Assembly: GCF_907164915.1 (NCBI RefSeq)
Contig: NC_061862.1
Span: forward strand, 91,591,995 to 91,655,994
From: Impatiens glandulifera
Lineage: Eukaryota; Streptophyta; Magnoliopsida; Ericales; Balsaminaceae
DNA length: 64,000 nt
Direction of reading: 5' to 3'
Position numbers and translations under genes: made by a program
In this document: positions 21,537-31,606 of the stretch, piece after piece
Position numbering within the stretch: the first letter of the stretch is position 1
Layout: every line of letters begins with the position of its first letter
Notes under the pieces: model-generated
What the model was told of the DNA's origin: nothing
Database searches by the model: none
What the model saw: the letters and a program-made list of their open reading frames with translations, nothing else

Positions 21537-23303
21537 TTGGAAGAGACTGGTACAGTCGATTTGAGAGAATTTTCAGCTGAATATATACCGGTTGTCGAAG
21601 AAGAACAATGTGTTGTTGAAGATGAAATCGTTGAGAGCGTGGCCCTAGAGGTAAATCAGCAAACACCGGTTATACAGTTGAGAAGATCATTAAGGAATCG
21701 AAAACCAGTTGAGAGGTGGTCTCCATCTCTGAACTATATCTTGTTGACAAATAGAGGTGAACCTGAATGTTATGAGGAAGCAATACAATCTGATGAATCG
21801 ATTAAGTGGGAGTCTGCTATGAAAGATGAGATCGACTATTTGATGTTGAATCAGATTTGGGAGCTCACTAAACTACCAAAGGGAAAGAAAACACTTCACA
21901 ACAAATGGATCTTTAGGATTAAAGAAGAACATGATACAACTATGAGGTACAAGGCAAGGTTGGTTGTGAAAGGATTTCAACAGAAAGAAGATATTGAATA
22001 CAATGAGATCTTCTATCTAGTAGTTAAATTGATGACAATCAGAACTATTTTGAGTTTGGTTGTGAAAGAAGACCTTCATCTTCAACAAATGGATGTCAAA
22101 ACTACTTTTCTTCATGGTGATTTAGATGAAGAGATTTATATGCGACAACCAGAAGGATTTGAAATCAAAAGAAAAGATGAGCTTGTGTGTAAGCTTCAGA
22201 AGAGTCTGTATGATTTGAAACAGACTCCAAGGCAATGGTACAAGAAGTTCGATAGCTTCATGAAAAGTAACAATTTTCTAAGGTGTGAAGCTGATCATTG
22301 CTGTTATATCAAGAGATTTGATAAATCGTACATTATTTTGCTCCTCTACATTGATGACATGTTGATTGTTAGAGCAAGCTTATATGAGATTAACAAGCTC
22401 AAGAAAGAGTTGTATGAAAAGTTTGCAATGAAGGATTTGGGTGCTGCTAAACAAATCCTTGGGATGAGAATTTTCAGGGATGAAGAAGTTCTCAAGCTTT
22501 CACAAGAAGAATATGTGAAGAAAGTTCTTAGCAGGTTCAACTTGTATGATGCAAAACCAGTTACTACCCCCTTAGCTTATCACTTCAGACTATCTAAAGA
22601 TCAGTCGCCTTCAACAAAGGAGGAGAAAAATTACATGGCAATTGTTTTGTATGTCTCTGCCATTGGTTGTATTATGTATGCGATGGTTTGCACAAGACCA
22701 AATATAGCACATGCAGTGGAAGTTGTTAGCAGATTCATGAGCAATCCGGGTAGACAACATTGGGAAGCAGTAAAGTGGATACTACGATACTTAAGAGGAA
22801 GTACGGGTCTCGCTTTGTGTTTTCGAAAGTCTAATGTGGGTTTGGAAGGATATGTTGATGCTGACAATGGTGGTGATGTTGATAGTAGGAAGAGCACAAC
22901 AGGGTACATTTATACTCTGGGAGGTACTGCAATCAGTTGGGTTTCAAAATTACAGAAGATTGTTGCTCTTTCTAGTTGTGAGGCAGAGTATGTTGCTGTG
23001 ACAAAAGCTGCTAAGGAGATGACGTGGTTACAACCCTTTTTGCGAGAATTGGGTCAAGAATACGAGGGAAGTGTGTTGCGATGCGACAGTCAGAGTTCCA
23101 TTCATTTGGATAAAAATCCTGTTTATCATGGAAGGACGAAGCATATACAGGTTCGTTATCATTTCATCCGGTCAGTTTTAGAAGATGGAATATTAGCTCT
23201 TGAGAAGATTCCCGAGAGTGAGAATCCAACTGATATGTTGACGAAAACTGTGACAAATGAGAAACTGAAGTTGTGTGCAACTTCAGTTGGTCTTCTTCAT
23301 TAA
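21537..23303 (+). pseudogene. Copia-B reverse transcriptase and RNase H (open frame)
   Basis: 588 codons without a stop, part of the longer polyprotein frame. An acidic linker is followed by RT: KARLVVKGFQQKEDIEYNEI, LQQMDVKTTFLHGDLDEEIY, KSLYDLKQTPRQWYKKF, the catalytic ILLLYIDDMLIVRAS, FAMKDLGAAKQILGMRIF and GCIMYAMVCTRPNIAHAVE. RNase H follows: LEGYVDADNGGDVDSRKSTT, VALSSCEAEYVA, LRCDSQSSIHLDKNPVYHG, RTKHIQVRYHFIRSV and ENPTDMLTK. The Asp-Glu-Asp residues of RNase H are present. The frame ends LLH-TAA about 60 bp before the 3' LTR. The first Met is internal, not a real start; the product would come from the polyprotein, which is broken upstream. Confidence 0.95.
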
Positions 23304-23365
23304 GACATCGGATGGAAAGCCGCCACCGATCGAGAGATGATGAAGTTAGTCTCCAAGTGGGAGAT

Positions 23366-23735
23366 TGTTGAGTTATGAAGTCTACACTTATAATAAACTC
23401 TATAAGTGTTAATTAGAGTTTATTGGGTTTGTATTTAGTTTTGGGCTTGGACCTGACCAAGAATTATTTAGGTTTATTACCTGAATGTTTACCCTATAAA
23501 TATGTGATTATTAAGGGTTTACATAAAAATAGACTAAATTTTAGAGAGATAAAGTGTGAGGCAAAAAAACTCTGTATTCCTTCTTCTTGTTCATAGTAAA
23601 TCTGGTGGTGGCTAAAGTGGATGTAGCTCAATTTGAGTGAACCACTATAAATTTGTGTGTTCTTGTGTTCTTATTTCTTGTGTTTTTACAGATTATTTTC
23701 AAGTAGGTCGGATTTGGGAGATAAAAATCCTAACA
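23366..23735 (+). repeat. 3' LTR of Copia-B
   Basis: 370 bp, same ends as the 5' LTR and preceded by the polypurine tract AAGTGGGAGAT. Followed by the ACTAA target duplication. Confidence 0.95.
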
Positions 23736-23740
23736 ACTAA

Positions 23741-24059
23741 CACGAACAACATTGTCGCGATTTAAAAAAATATAATTCAACCTAATGGTCTCAACCTAAT
23801 TCAACCTAATGGCCTTTTGAAATTAGGGATGGCATGAATGGTACGATGGCACGAATAGCACGGGCGCAGAACTGTAGCTGTGTTAGTAAGGCCTGAGAAA
23901 GAAAAAAAAAGGCCCTTTTGTTATCGTAAAGTTCAGTATGCAATATATATATATATATATATATAAACCATAAATAATATGTTCAATAAAAAAGACAAAA
24001 GTTAACAATATTTGAAATAATTAAATAAACATCATTCGTATAGCGGTTTTAGAGGTAGA
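23741..24059. other. Spacer with GGCACGA-type motifs
   Basis: Contains GGTACGATGGCACGAATAGC near 23840-23868, a motif cluster also found at the 5' ends of the ORF1-only LINE copies near 46.1 and 51.6 kb. Also a short (TA)n near 23945-23964 and a purine run near 23900-23913. Possibly a small LINE 5' fragment or the end of the hAT element that follows. Confidence 0.35.
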
Positions 24060-26060
24060 AATATTGATCAAATATGTATAATCTAATTAACGGACTATTT
24101 TTTTCTCAATCGACAACATTGCTAGCCCATTTAGTCTATCATGTGACATTGTTGATCGAAGATAATTCTTGATTAACTTTAATTTTGAGAAACTTCTCTC
24201 TGTCGATGATATTGTTACTGTATGGTTAACAAAATCTTATAGATGATGTAAGTATTTGAGAATAAACCATTCAATTTTACCAGACATTGTAGCATATCAA
24301 TTTCTCTATTTTCATTTATTAAATAGCATCTCACGACCAGTAACTCTGAATACAATTGATCACCATTAATGTCTGAACGTCTATCGTGACTTAAAATTGT
24401 TGAAACTCCATACAAGACTTCATCAAGATAGTTAAAGGCTCACATTTTAACTTCTCCAAATTCAATAAAAACCCAAATATTTCTTGATGTTGTTTAAATT
24501 GTTCAAAGCTAACTTGAAGCGTAGATCGAGTTTGATCAATTAAAAACAAAAAATATTCAACTCTAAAAGTCTCTTCACCAGATGTCACATCATCATTGCC
24601 ACTTTTATCAAATTGTTTTTTCTTCGAATGATGCATTTTTCTCGAAATTTAGGTCAATCTCCATTTCACTTTCCATTTGTATAGCTTCATTCATGGCACT
24701 AGAAAATACCTCTTCTCTAAACTTATCAAGAAATTCAAGATTATGACAACCACAAGATGTGTAAAAAGCTCAAGAATTTATTTCAAGCAATCTTTTTTGT
24801 AAACCTTTGTGTCTTCCACTCATGTTAGACCCATTGTCGTACCCCTGTCCTTTTACGTCATCAATGTCAAACCCAACTCTAGTTAACACATTCGTAAGTT
24901 CACTTGATAACCCAAGACCTGATGTGTCATCCAGCTTCAAAAACTCAACCCAATATTCTTCTACTTTTGGTGTGTTTGTCAAATCATCCACACATCGTAG
25001 CATTAAAGACATTTATTCTTGATGACTCGTATCTAGAGTACAATCAAGTATTACTGAAAAATATTTGCATGTTTAACTTTTGAAATGATTGCCCTTTTCA
25101 CTTTGTTTGCCAAAGTCTCTGTCAACTCATTCTAAATTTTGGGACTTAAATATATATATATATATATTGTGATTCTCTTGCTTCACAACATTGAACATGC
25201 TCCTTCATCACTAGATCAAACTTAGCAACCATTTCTATCGCTTGAAAAATAGTTCATTATTCTCGACATAAATTTTCTCATCATTTCCTCGAAAGGCCAG
25301 AGTATTTTTGGCAAGTGTTTTCACAATGGAAATTATTCTTGTTAACACTTGCCTCCAATGTTGTCTTTCTTTATTGATTTGAAGTTGCATACTTTCATCA
25401 ATTATTTGATTTTTTCAGCCTCTTCTCTAATTCAACCCAAGAAAACATGCAATCCATATGATCTCTACTAACTTCATGATGTTTAAGACTTCTATGTATA
25501 TTATTCCAGTCTTTGTATCCGTCACTACCCAAATTCCTTATTCTACTCATCATTGGTCAGTATTAAACAACTTACAACAGAAGCAAAATTTTAGAATACA
25601 CAAGTCTTAGTCTATCAAATGTTTTTCCATTTGCTATTATCCGTGTATAATGCAATGAATCAAAATTCATATTGTTACTATTCTTAGGAAACAAAAAAAA
25701 CATTCACTCTTTTTGGACCCATATGTACCAAGTAATCTCTCAGTTTTTGACTAATATTATTCCAATGTCTAGGATGCTCTAAATTCTCAGTCGAATTTAT
25801 TTTTTCATGTTGAGAGTCATTCTCCAACTTCTCATTCGATTCACCAAAATTGACAGTCTCAACCAATTCTTCATTTTCATAGTGACTTTGTTCTTCAATC
25901 ACCAAACTGTCTCTCTAATTCCTCTATTTCTGTTATATTATTTCTACTAAAGTATTTGTTAATATCATCGACTTGACTTTGAATTAATGTCTCCTCCCTT
26001 TGTTTCAATTCTCTTTTGAGCTTCAGACAAATGTTTAGGAGGCCTTTTACACAAGATCAA
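24060..26060 (-). pseudogene. hAT-type transposase-like gene (TTF zinc finger, DUF4371), decayed
   Basis: Minus-strand fragments keep the order of the plant TTF-type/hAT family. N-terminal: HPRHWNNISQKLRDYLVHMG (25780-25710), then FDSLHYTRIIANGKTFDRLR, the TTF region. Middle: KGQGYDNGSNMSGRHKGLQK (24865-24800) followed by AFYTSCGCHN, the DUF4371 core. C-terminal: GEETFRVEYFLFLIDQTRST, FGFLLNLEKLK, RSDINGDQLYSELLVV and YIIYKILLTI, leading into remnants of the hAT dimerisation region near 24180. Many stops and frameshifts, and a deletion after CGCHN. No inverted repeats could be fixed. The intact protein would cut and join hAT ends or be a domesticated relative; here it is dead. Confidence 0.8.
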
Positions 26061-27307
26061 TTCCAATAGCTACAACCAATTTTTGCAGTTGACATATTCT
26101 AAAATTGTCACAATTTACAATTTCATCAAATAAATATTGAATTCATCTATCTCTTTTCAAACAAAATTAATTTAAATAACACAACCTAACTCAACAACAC
26201 ATTCATTTATACCATAGAGCAATATAAGTATAGAACTAGGATTTCATCGTTTCAATATATTAGAACATCTGTTATAATTAATTTCTATGATTTTGATTTC
26301 TCACCTACAAATTCCAAAAACTTATTGATAATATAACAAAAAAAAATATATTAATTCAAGTAAAGCACTAAAGCTCCACCTATTTCAGATATTTCATTAA
26401 AATCACATAAGTCTATAAGAGAAAATACTTCTTTATTTAGCCTGTAAGATCAACAAATTGAAGAATCAAACAAGATTTGAAACAGATGATCAGATTGAGA
26501 AGGAATGGAATTGTTGATACCTTTGGAGCCATGAGATGGTCAGATGGAGATTGGTGGCGGCAGCCGGTAGGTTAGGTAGGTAGAAATCGTGGCGAGCATT
26601 TTGCATCATATTAAATATAATATATATATTAATATTTAAAAAATTGGGTCCCTAAGTAGGCGGGGCCCTGAGACAATGGCCTCTCTCGCCTCCAAATAGG
26701 TCCAACCGTACACGTACGTCACATATAAGCATATAAGCGGAATTTGGAAGGTGTGGATCGATTTTCCAAAGAATATATATATATATATATAATTCAATTT
26801 AGTGGAAATATAGAAGCCTCTAGAAGTTGTTGCTCATATAAATATGGCTTTAGGTCAAAGGAAGAAAATGGATAAAGGGAAAAAGGAGGGAAAAGATAGA
26901 TAAGAGTAGACGATTAATGCTTAGGATGAGTAATCTATTAGATCCTGAATCATTTGTGATTTTCCGTCGATTGAGTTTTCAGGATTGTAATATTTTCTAT
27001 GTTTTGAGTTAGAGCACGTTTGGAGCTCGAGTTTGGCTTAGATCCCTCCTGAAATGTAGTAAAAACTTTTCATGTCCCTATTGTACACCATTCTTAATGT
27101 AACTTTAAATTTTCAATATAACCCGATTGGAAATTTTTTTATATCATTTTATAGTCTATTGTTAGTTATTATATATATTTATTTAAGTTATAAATACTTA
27201 TTATAAATGTATACAATGATTAAAACGATCCAGAATCTGTATTTTAGAAACGCACCAATCCAAAATTGGGTTGTTTTGGTTTATTCTTTGTTTTTCTGTT
27301 TTGACTA
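26061..27307. other. Spacer after the hAT gene
   Basis: Contains GC-richer pieces near 26520-26610 and 26640-26710 (GGCGGGGCCCTGAGACAATG) that may be the 5' leader and end of the hAT element, then AT-rich DNA with a (TA)n near 26770-26790. No gene seen. Confidence 0.4.
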
Positions 27308-27312
27308 GTTCG

Positions 27313-27604
27313 TGTTAGAAACTAAAGTGATAATAATAATAATAAATGTGTCTTTTAATTATTCAAGAGTCTCTTAGATTATCCAAGTCTTGGAATTATC
27401 TCTAGTAAATGAGATTCTTCAAGTCTCTTATTTAAAGTCTATGTATTGTTTAACTATATATAAGTTGTAATTGTGTCCTTATTTCATCAAGTGCAATAGA
27501 AAGAATTTCATTCAAGTTATTTCTCTCTTTAAAGTCTTTATTAATTTTTCTAATAAGCTTCTTCACGTTTCGATCATCGAAGTCTTGATTGTGACTTCGT
27601 TACA
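27313..27604 (+). repeat. 5' LTR of Copia-C
   Basis: 292 bp, TG...CA ends, with a short ATA/ATAATA run near 27330-27347 and a TATATATAA box near 27455-27463. Confidence 0.9.
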
Positions 27605-27616
27605 TGGTATCAAAGC
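27605..27616 (+). promoter_or_regulatory. Primer-binding site of Copia-C
   Basis: TGGTATCAAAGC, directly after the 5' LTR; one base from the initiator-Met complement. Confidence 0.85.
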
Positions 27617-27719
27617 TTTGGTTGCATTCGTGAAGAAGGTAACGTTGTTATTTGATATGAAAAGTGGTGGTCGTGTAGTTGGACTTAGTTTGAAGTTGTT
27701 AAACTAGTCGCACTACCGA

Positions 27720-28480
27720 ATATGGAAGACTTGTATGGAATCGTATCTAGTCGGGAAAGACTTGTGGGACATCATCGTAGACAACGATGATATATCTCCT
27801 AAGGATGTTGCAGAAAATGCGGAAGCATCGAAGAAGTGGAATAAACTCACTGCGAAGTCAGAATTTGTGTTGAAGAGGTTAATCTCCCACAATTTGTTCG
27901 AGCACATCATCGACTGTGGATCTTCTCGTGAAATCTAGGAAACTCTTGATCGTCTTTTCAACAAGAAGAATGAGGCTCGTCTCCAGATTCTTGAAAATGA
28001 GTTGGCAATCGTAAAGCAAATCGGAGTTGTCTCGAAGTTCTTTCTTAAGGCAAAGAATATATGCATAGAAATTTATTTACTAAACCTAGATGAGAAAATT
28101 TTAAAGGCTCGAATGAAGAGGTATATTGTTCGAGGACTTCAACACGGGTATACGTCATTTATCACCTCGATTCAAGGATGGGCACAACAACCTTTGCTCA
28201 AAGAGTTCGAAAATCTCTTGTCATATCAAAAGTCGTTGGCCGCACAAATGGCTGGAACGAGTATAAAGGAGGAGACGAACCGTGCATTGTTCGTGAATAA
28301 ATCGAGCTGGAAAAAAGAAAAGTCGAAGAAGGAAAAACAGGTTAGGATTCTTCAAATATTCCTAAGAAGTCCCTTAAGTGTTTCAGGTGCGGAAAGACTG
28401 GACACTTCAATAAAAATTATCGAGTAAATTTGGATGGAAATTTCTCTAGTTTAAATCTCGGAGAAAAGTATGACCAACGT
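27720..28480 (+). pseudogene. Copia-C gag
   Basis: The frame from 27735 reads MESYLVGKDLWDIIVDNDDI, a gag N-terminal block, stops at a TAG at 27936 (SREI-stop-ETLDRLFNKKNEARL) and resumes at 28002 through KARMKRYIVRGLQHGY and LENLLSYQKSLAAQMAG-like text. A frameshift near 28360 leads to the zinc knuckle CFRCGKTGHFNKNY, in which the last Cys is Tyr. The stop and the changed Cys make it non-functional. Confidence 0.85.
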
Positions 28481-28559
28481 GTTGAAGAGGATTAAGACAA
28501 GGTTTTTCATGTCGATGTGATGATTTTAAAGGAAAAATAAATAGAGGAGTCTCATGGTA

Positions 28560-29160
28560 AATATGAGATCGATCAAAGGTGGATTGTTGATTTAGGGTGC
28601 GGACATCACGTTACTGGAGATGATTATGTGTTTTCATCAAGTGGAATTCATAATGGGGTCGGTGGCATTGTCACAGCAAATAACTCGGTTCATGAAGTTA
28701 AAAGGGAAAGATTGGTTGTCATTAATAGTGGCAAGGGAGAACCTATTACTCTAAAGAATGTCTACCACGTTCCAAGAATACGGAAAAAAAACCTTTTCTT
28801 AGTAGTAAATGTTGTAGACGCTGGAAATCTTGTGTTGTTTGGTCCACATGATGTGAAGTTTTTTTAAGGAACGAGAAAAAAAATCAAGGCGGATGTGGTT
28901 CACACTAGAACACATGTAAATGATATCTTTTTCCTTTCAACATCAAATTCGTACATTGAAGAGGTGAACGACAAAAGCACCTCCTTTCTATGGCATGCAA
29001 GGCTTGGACATCTCAGTATGACTAAGCTTAGTGTTATGTCTTAAAACAAACTTGTCGAAGGTCTACCTAAAGATCGGATGATCGAGGAGGGTAGTGTGTG
29101 TGAAGGATGTTAATATAGAAAGGCTCATCGACTTCCATTCGACAACTCTATATCGAGAAG
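28560..29160 (+). pseudogene. Copia-C protease and GAG-pre-integrase region
   Basis: Protease motif reads RWIVDLGCGHHVTGDDYVFS near 28580; the family's D-S-G is D-L-G. The fold continues NSVHEVKRERLVVINSGKG and VYHVPRIRKKNLFLV. After a TAA at 28865 the GAG-pre-integrase region is readable as FLWHARLGHLSMTKLSVM, with CEGC near 29105 as part of the integrase zinc-binding site. Confidence 0.82.
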
Positions 29161-30110
29161 AAAGGGTCATTTGGATCGAGTTCATAGTGATTGGATGGAA
29201 CCAACTCAGACTCTCTCATAATTGGGAAGTAAATATATGTTGTTTTTGTGGATGATTTTTTTCATTTCACTTGGATGTACTTTGTGAAAGATAAGTTCAA
29301 AGTGTTCTCTAAATTTCTCGAGTTCAAAGAGACGATAAAAGGAGAACAATATAGGAAATTTTGAGTATTGTGGACAGACAATGGTGGAGAATTTTGCTCA
29401 AAAGAGTTTGAATTGTTTTGTAGGAAAAGTGGTATAAAAAGAGAATTCTTTTGTCCAGAGACCCCACAACAGAATGGGATCGCCGAAAGAAAGATTTGAC
29501 ACCTTACATAGACTTGTAAGTTGTGACTGCGTATGAAGAATATACCAAAGTAGTTATGGGTGGAATACATGAGTTGTGTTGCCCATGTCATCAATCGAGT
29601 TTTTCTTAGACCAAATAAGTTCAAATCTCCATTCGAGATGCTTTATGGTTTAAGCCAAGTGTTAAGCCTTTTCGAGTTTTTGGATCTACTTGTTATGTCC
29701 ATATTCCAGACTCGAGAAGGAGCAAATTGGATGCAAAATCAGTCAAGTGCGTGTTTGTCGTCTATGACGAGATAAGGAAATTGTGGCGGTGTATGGATTC
29801 ATTAACCCATAAATGCACTGTATCGAGAGTTGTGGTTTTCGATAAAATCTTTTCGTAATCAAGGATGTTGAGGAAACTGTTCAGACTAACCTTCACATAC
29901 CCACGTCTATGGGAAGCTCCTCTAGTAGTGATAATAGTGATAGAGGGAGCTTTGACTTAGCTCAAGATACTTCAGTCAATGAAAGAGAAAAAACTAAAAG
30001 TTTACCAAAAAGTTCACATCAGGAAGAATCTAGTCAACAACAAAATGGGGAATATCGACCAAAAAAGAACATTGTAAGGCATTGTCAATTCAGGAATGAT
30101 AATTTTTAAC
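29161..30110 (+). pseudogene. Copia-C integrase and linker
   Basis: The second Asp block reads LWTDNGGEFCSKEFELFC near 29370-29420, and the Glu block PQQNGIAERKI near 29470 just before a stop. Then come WVEYMSCVAHVINRVFLRPN and KFKSPFEMLYG. The first Asp block near 29185 reads HSDWMEPTQ. Frames change several times. The region 29909-30107 is an open Ser/Asp-rich linker ending KKNIVRHCQFRNDN, the usual step before RT. Confidence 0.85.
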
Positions 30111-31270
30111 AACCTTCTCTTATTTATTGGCAAACGCAATAGACGATGAGTAACCCACTTCTTATAATGAAGCAAAGAATGTCAAGGAATGGGTGGCAAC
30201 AATGGAGGAGAAAATGTACACTCTTAAGAAGAATGAGACATGAGACGTTGTTCTGAAGCCTCCTAATACTCAATTAGTCACATGTAAGTGGGTATATCGA
30301 ATCAAGCGAAAGACTGATAGAAGCATAGTTCGATACAAAGCTAGATTGGTCACTCAAAGATTCTCGCAAAAGTATGAAGAACATTATGAGTAGACATTCA
30401 GTCCAGTTGTGAAGATGACGTCAATTCGCACTGTGTTGGACTTAGTAGAAAGCTCTCGGTGGAAGTTGTGGCAATTGGACGCTAGAAATGCATTTCTCTA
30501 CGAAGAACTTGATCGCCCAATATATATGGAATAACCACCTGTATTCGAGAAGAAGGATGATCACCAGTTGGTTTGTAGACTTAAGAATGCATTATATGGA
30601 TTAAAGCAAGCCCTGTGTGCTTGGTATGGAAAGATTGCAGAATATCTTCAGTTTTGTGGGTACAAAGCTTCAGAATTCGACTTAAGTCTATTTATAAGGA
30701 AACATCAAGGACAAATGGTGGTGGTGCTTTTATATGTTGATGACATAATCTTGACGATCAAAGATCTACATCTGAGTTTGTTGGAGAAAGATGCAAAATT
30801 TGTCTTGCAAGAATTTACGGATGCTGACTTTGTTGGAGATCGAGACGATCAAAGATCTACATCTGAGTTTGTTTTTCTTTGTGAAAACACTAGCATATCT
30901 TGGACTAGAAAAAGCAAGAATTGGCATCCTTGTCTACGATAGAAACATAATACAAAGCATCAACTCACGCAACAAAAGAGTTCATATGGCTTCATAGACT
31001 TTTGGAGGATCTTCATATCAAGTTTGATCAGTCGGTTCTTATCCATAGAGATAATTTTAGTGTTATTAAATTTAATTCAAATCATGTGTTTCATGAGAGA
31101 ACAAAACACATTGAGTTGAAACATCACTTTATTCGTGAAAATGCACTTTAGGGAATCATTGAGATGGTTGTAGTAAGGAATGAAGACAATGTTTTTAATA
31201 TCTTCACAAAAGCACTTTCTAAAGGTCTTTTCGAATATCTATGATCTAAGTTGGGATTAGTTCACCGAAC
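30111..31270 (+). pseudogene. Copia-C reverse transcriptase and RNase H, internally deleted
   Basis: RT reads EWVATMEEKMYTLKKNET, CKWVYRIKRKTDRSIVRYKA, SPVVKMTSIRTVLDLVESS, LWQLDARNAFLYEELDRPIY, CRLKNALYGLKQALCAWYGK and the catalytic VVLLYVDDIILT at 30750. Immediately after it the frame jumps to RNase H text (FTDADFVGDRDDQRSTSEFV), so the RT thumb and the start of RNase H (well over 100 residues in related elements) are missing. A 30-base segment occurs at 30753-30782 and again at 30844-30873, marking the junction. RNase H then runs through RTKHIELKHHFIREN near 31100 to the polypurine tract. Confidence 0.88.
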
Positions 31271-31286
31271 ATTAGTTTAAGGGGAG

Positions 31287-31303
31287 TGTTAGAAACTAAA
31301 GTG

Positions 31304-31351
<48 letters not shown>

Positions 31352-31601
31352 GTGTCTTTTTATTTTTCAAGAGTCTCTGGATTGTCCAAGTCTCTTCAAA
31401 TTATCTCTAGTAAATAAGACTCTTCAATTCTCTTATTTAATATCTATGTTTTATTTAACTATATATAAGTTGTAATCGTGTTCTTATTTTATCAAGTTCA
31501 ATTGAAAGAATTTCATTCAAATTTGTTCTCTCTAAAAGTTTTATTCACTTTTCTAATAAACTTCTTCATGACTCGATCATCGAAATCATGATTGTGACTT
31601 C
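31287..31601 (+). repeat. 3' LTR of Copia-C
   Basis: Matches the 5' LTR but carries an expanded ATA-type trinucleotide run at about 31304-31350 (around 15 units against 5) and lacks the last few bases of the 5' copy. Confidence 0.88.
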
Positions 31602-31606
31602 GTTCG

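Larger units (their letters stand above)
18994..23735 (+). mobile_element. Copia-B: complete Ty1/Copia retrotransposon
   Basis: Both LTRs are 370 bp, start TGTTGAGTTATG, end ATCCTAACA and are flanked by the same 5 bases ACTAA (18989-18993 and 23736-23740). The internal part has a primer-binding site at 19366, one long gag-pol frame starting at 19404, and a polypurine tract AAGTGGGAGAT before the 3' LTR. By eye the two LTRs differ at about 17 of 370 positions (near 4.6%), mostly transitions. Total length 4742 bp is normal for the family. The frame is broken by several stops and two compensating indels, so the copy is not autonomous, although it transposed as a unit. Confidence 0.97.
27313..31606 (+). 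mobile_element. Copia-C: degenerate Ty1/Copia retrotransposon
   Basis: 5' LTR 27313-27604 and 3' LTR from 31287 to about 31601, both starting TGTTAGAAACTAAAG. The 5-base duplication GTTCG lies at 27308-27312 and at 31602-31606. The 3' LTR seems to lack its last six bases, as if a deletion between two GTT triplets had occurred at the LTR/target junction. Internal order is PBS, gag, PR, IN, RT, RH and polypurine tract AAGGGGAG. Coding regions are in at least four frame segments with many stops, and the RT-RH part has an internal deletion. Length is about 4.3 kb. Confidence 0.93.

Noticed and set aside
26640..26710. Right terminal inverted repeat of the hAT gene
   Set aside because: GGGGCCCTGAGACAATGGCC partly resembles GGCCTGAGAAAG near 23905 inverted, but the match is too poor and no 8-bp duplication was found.
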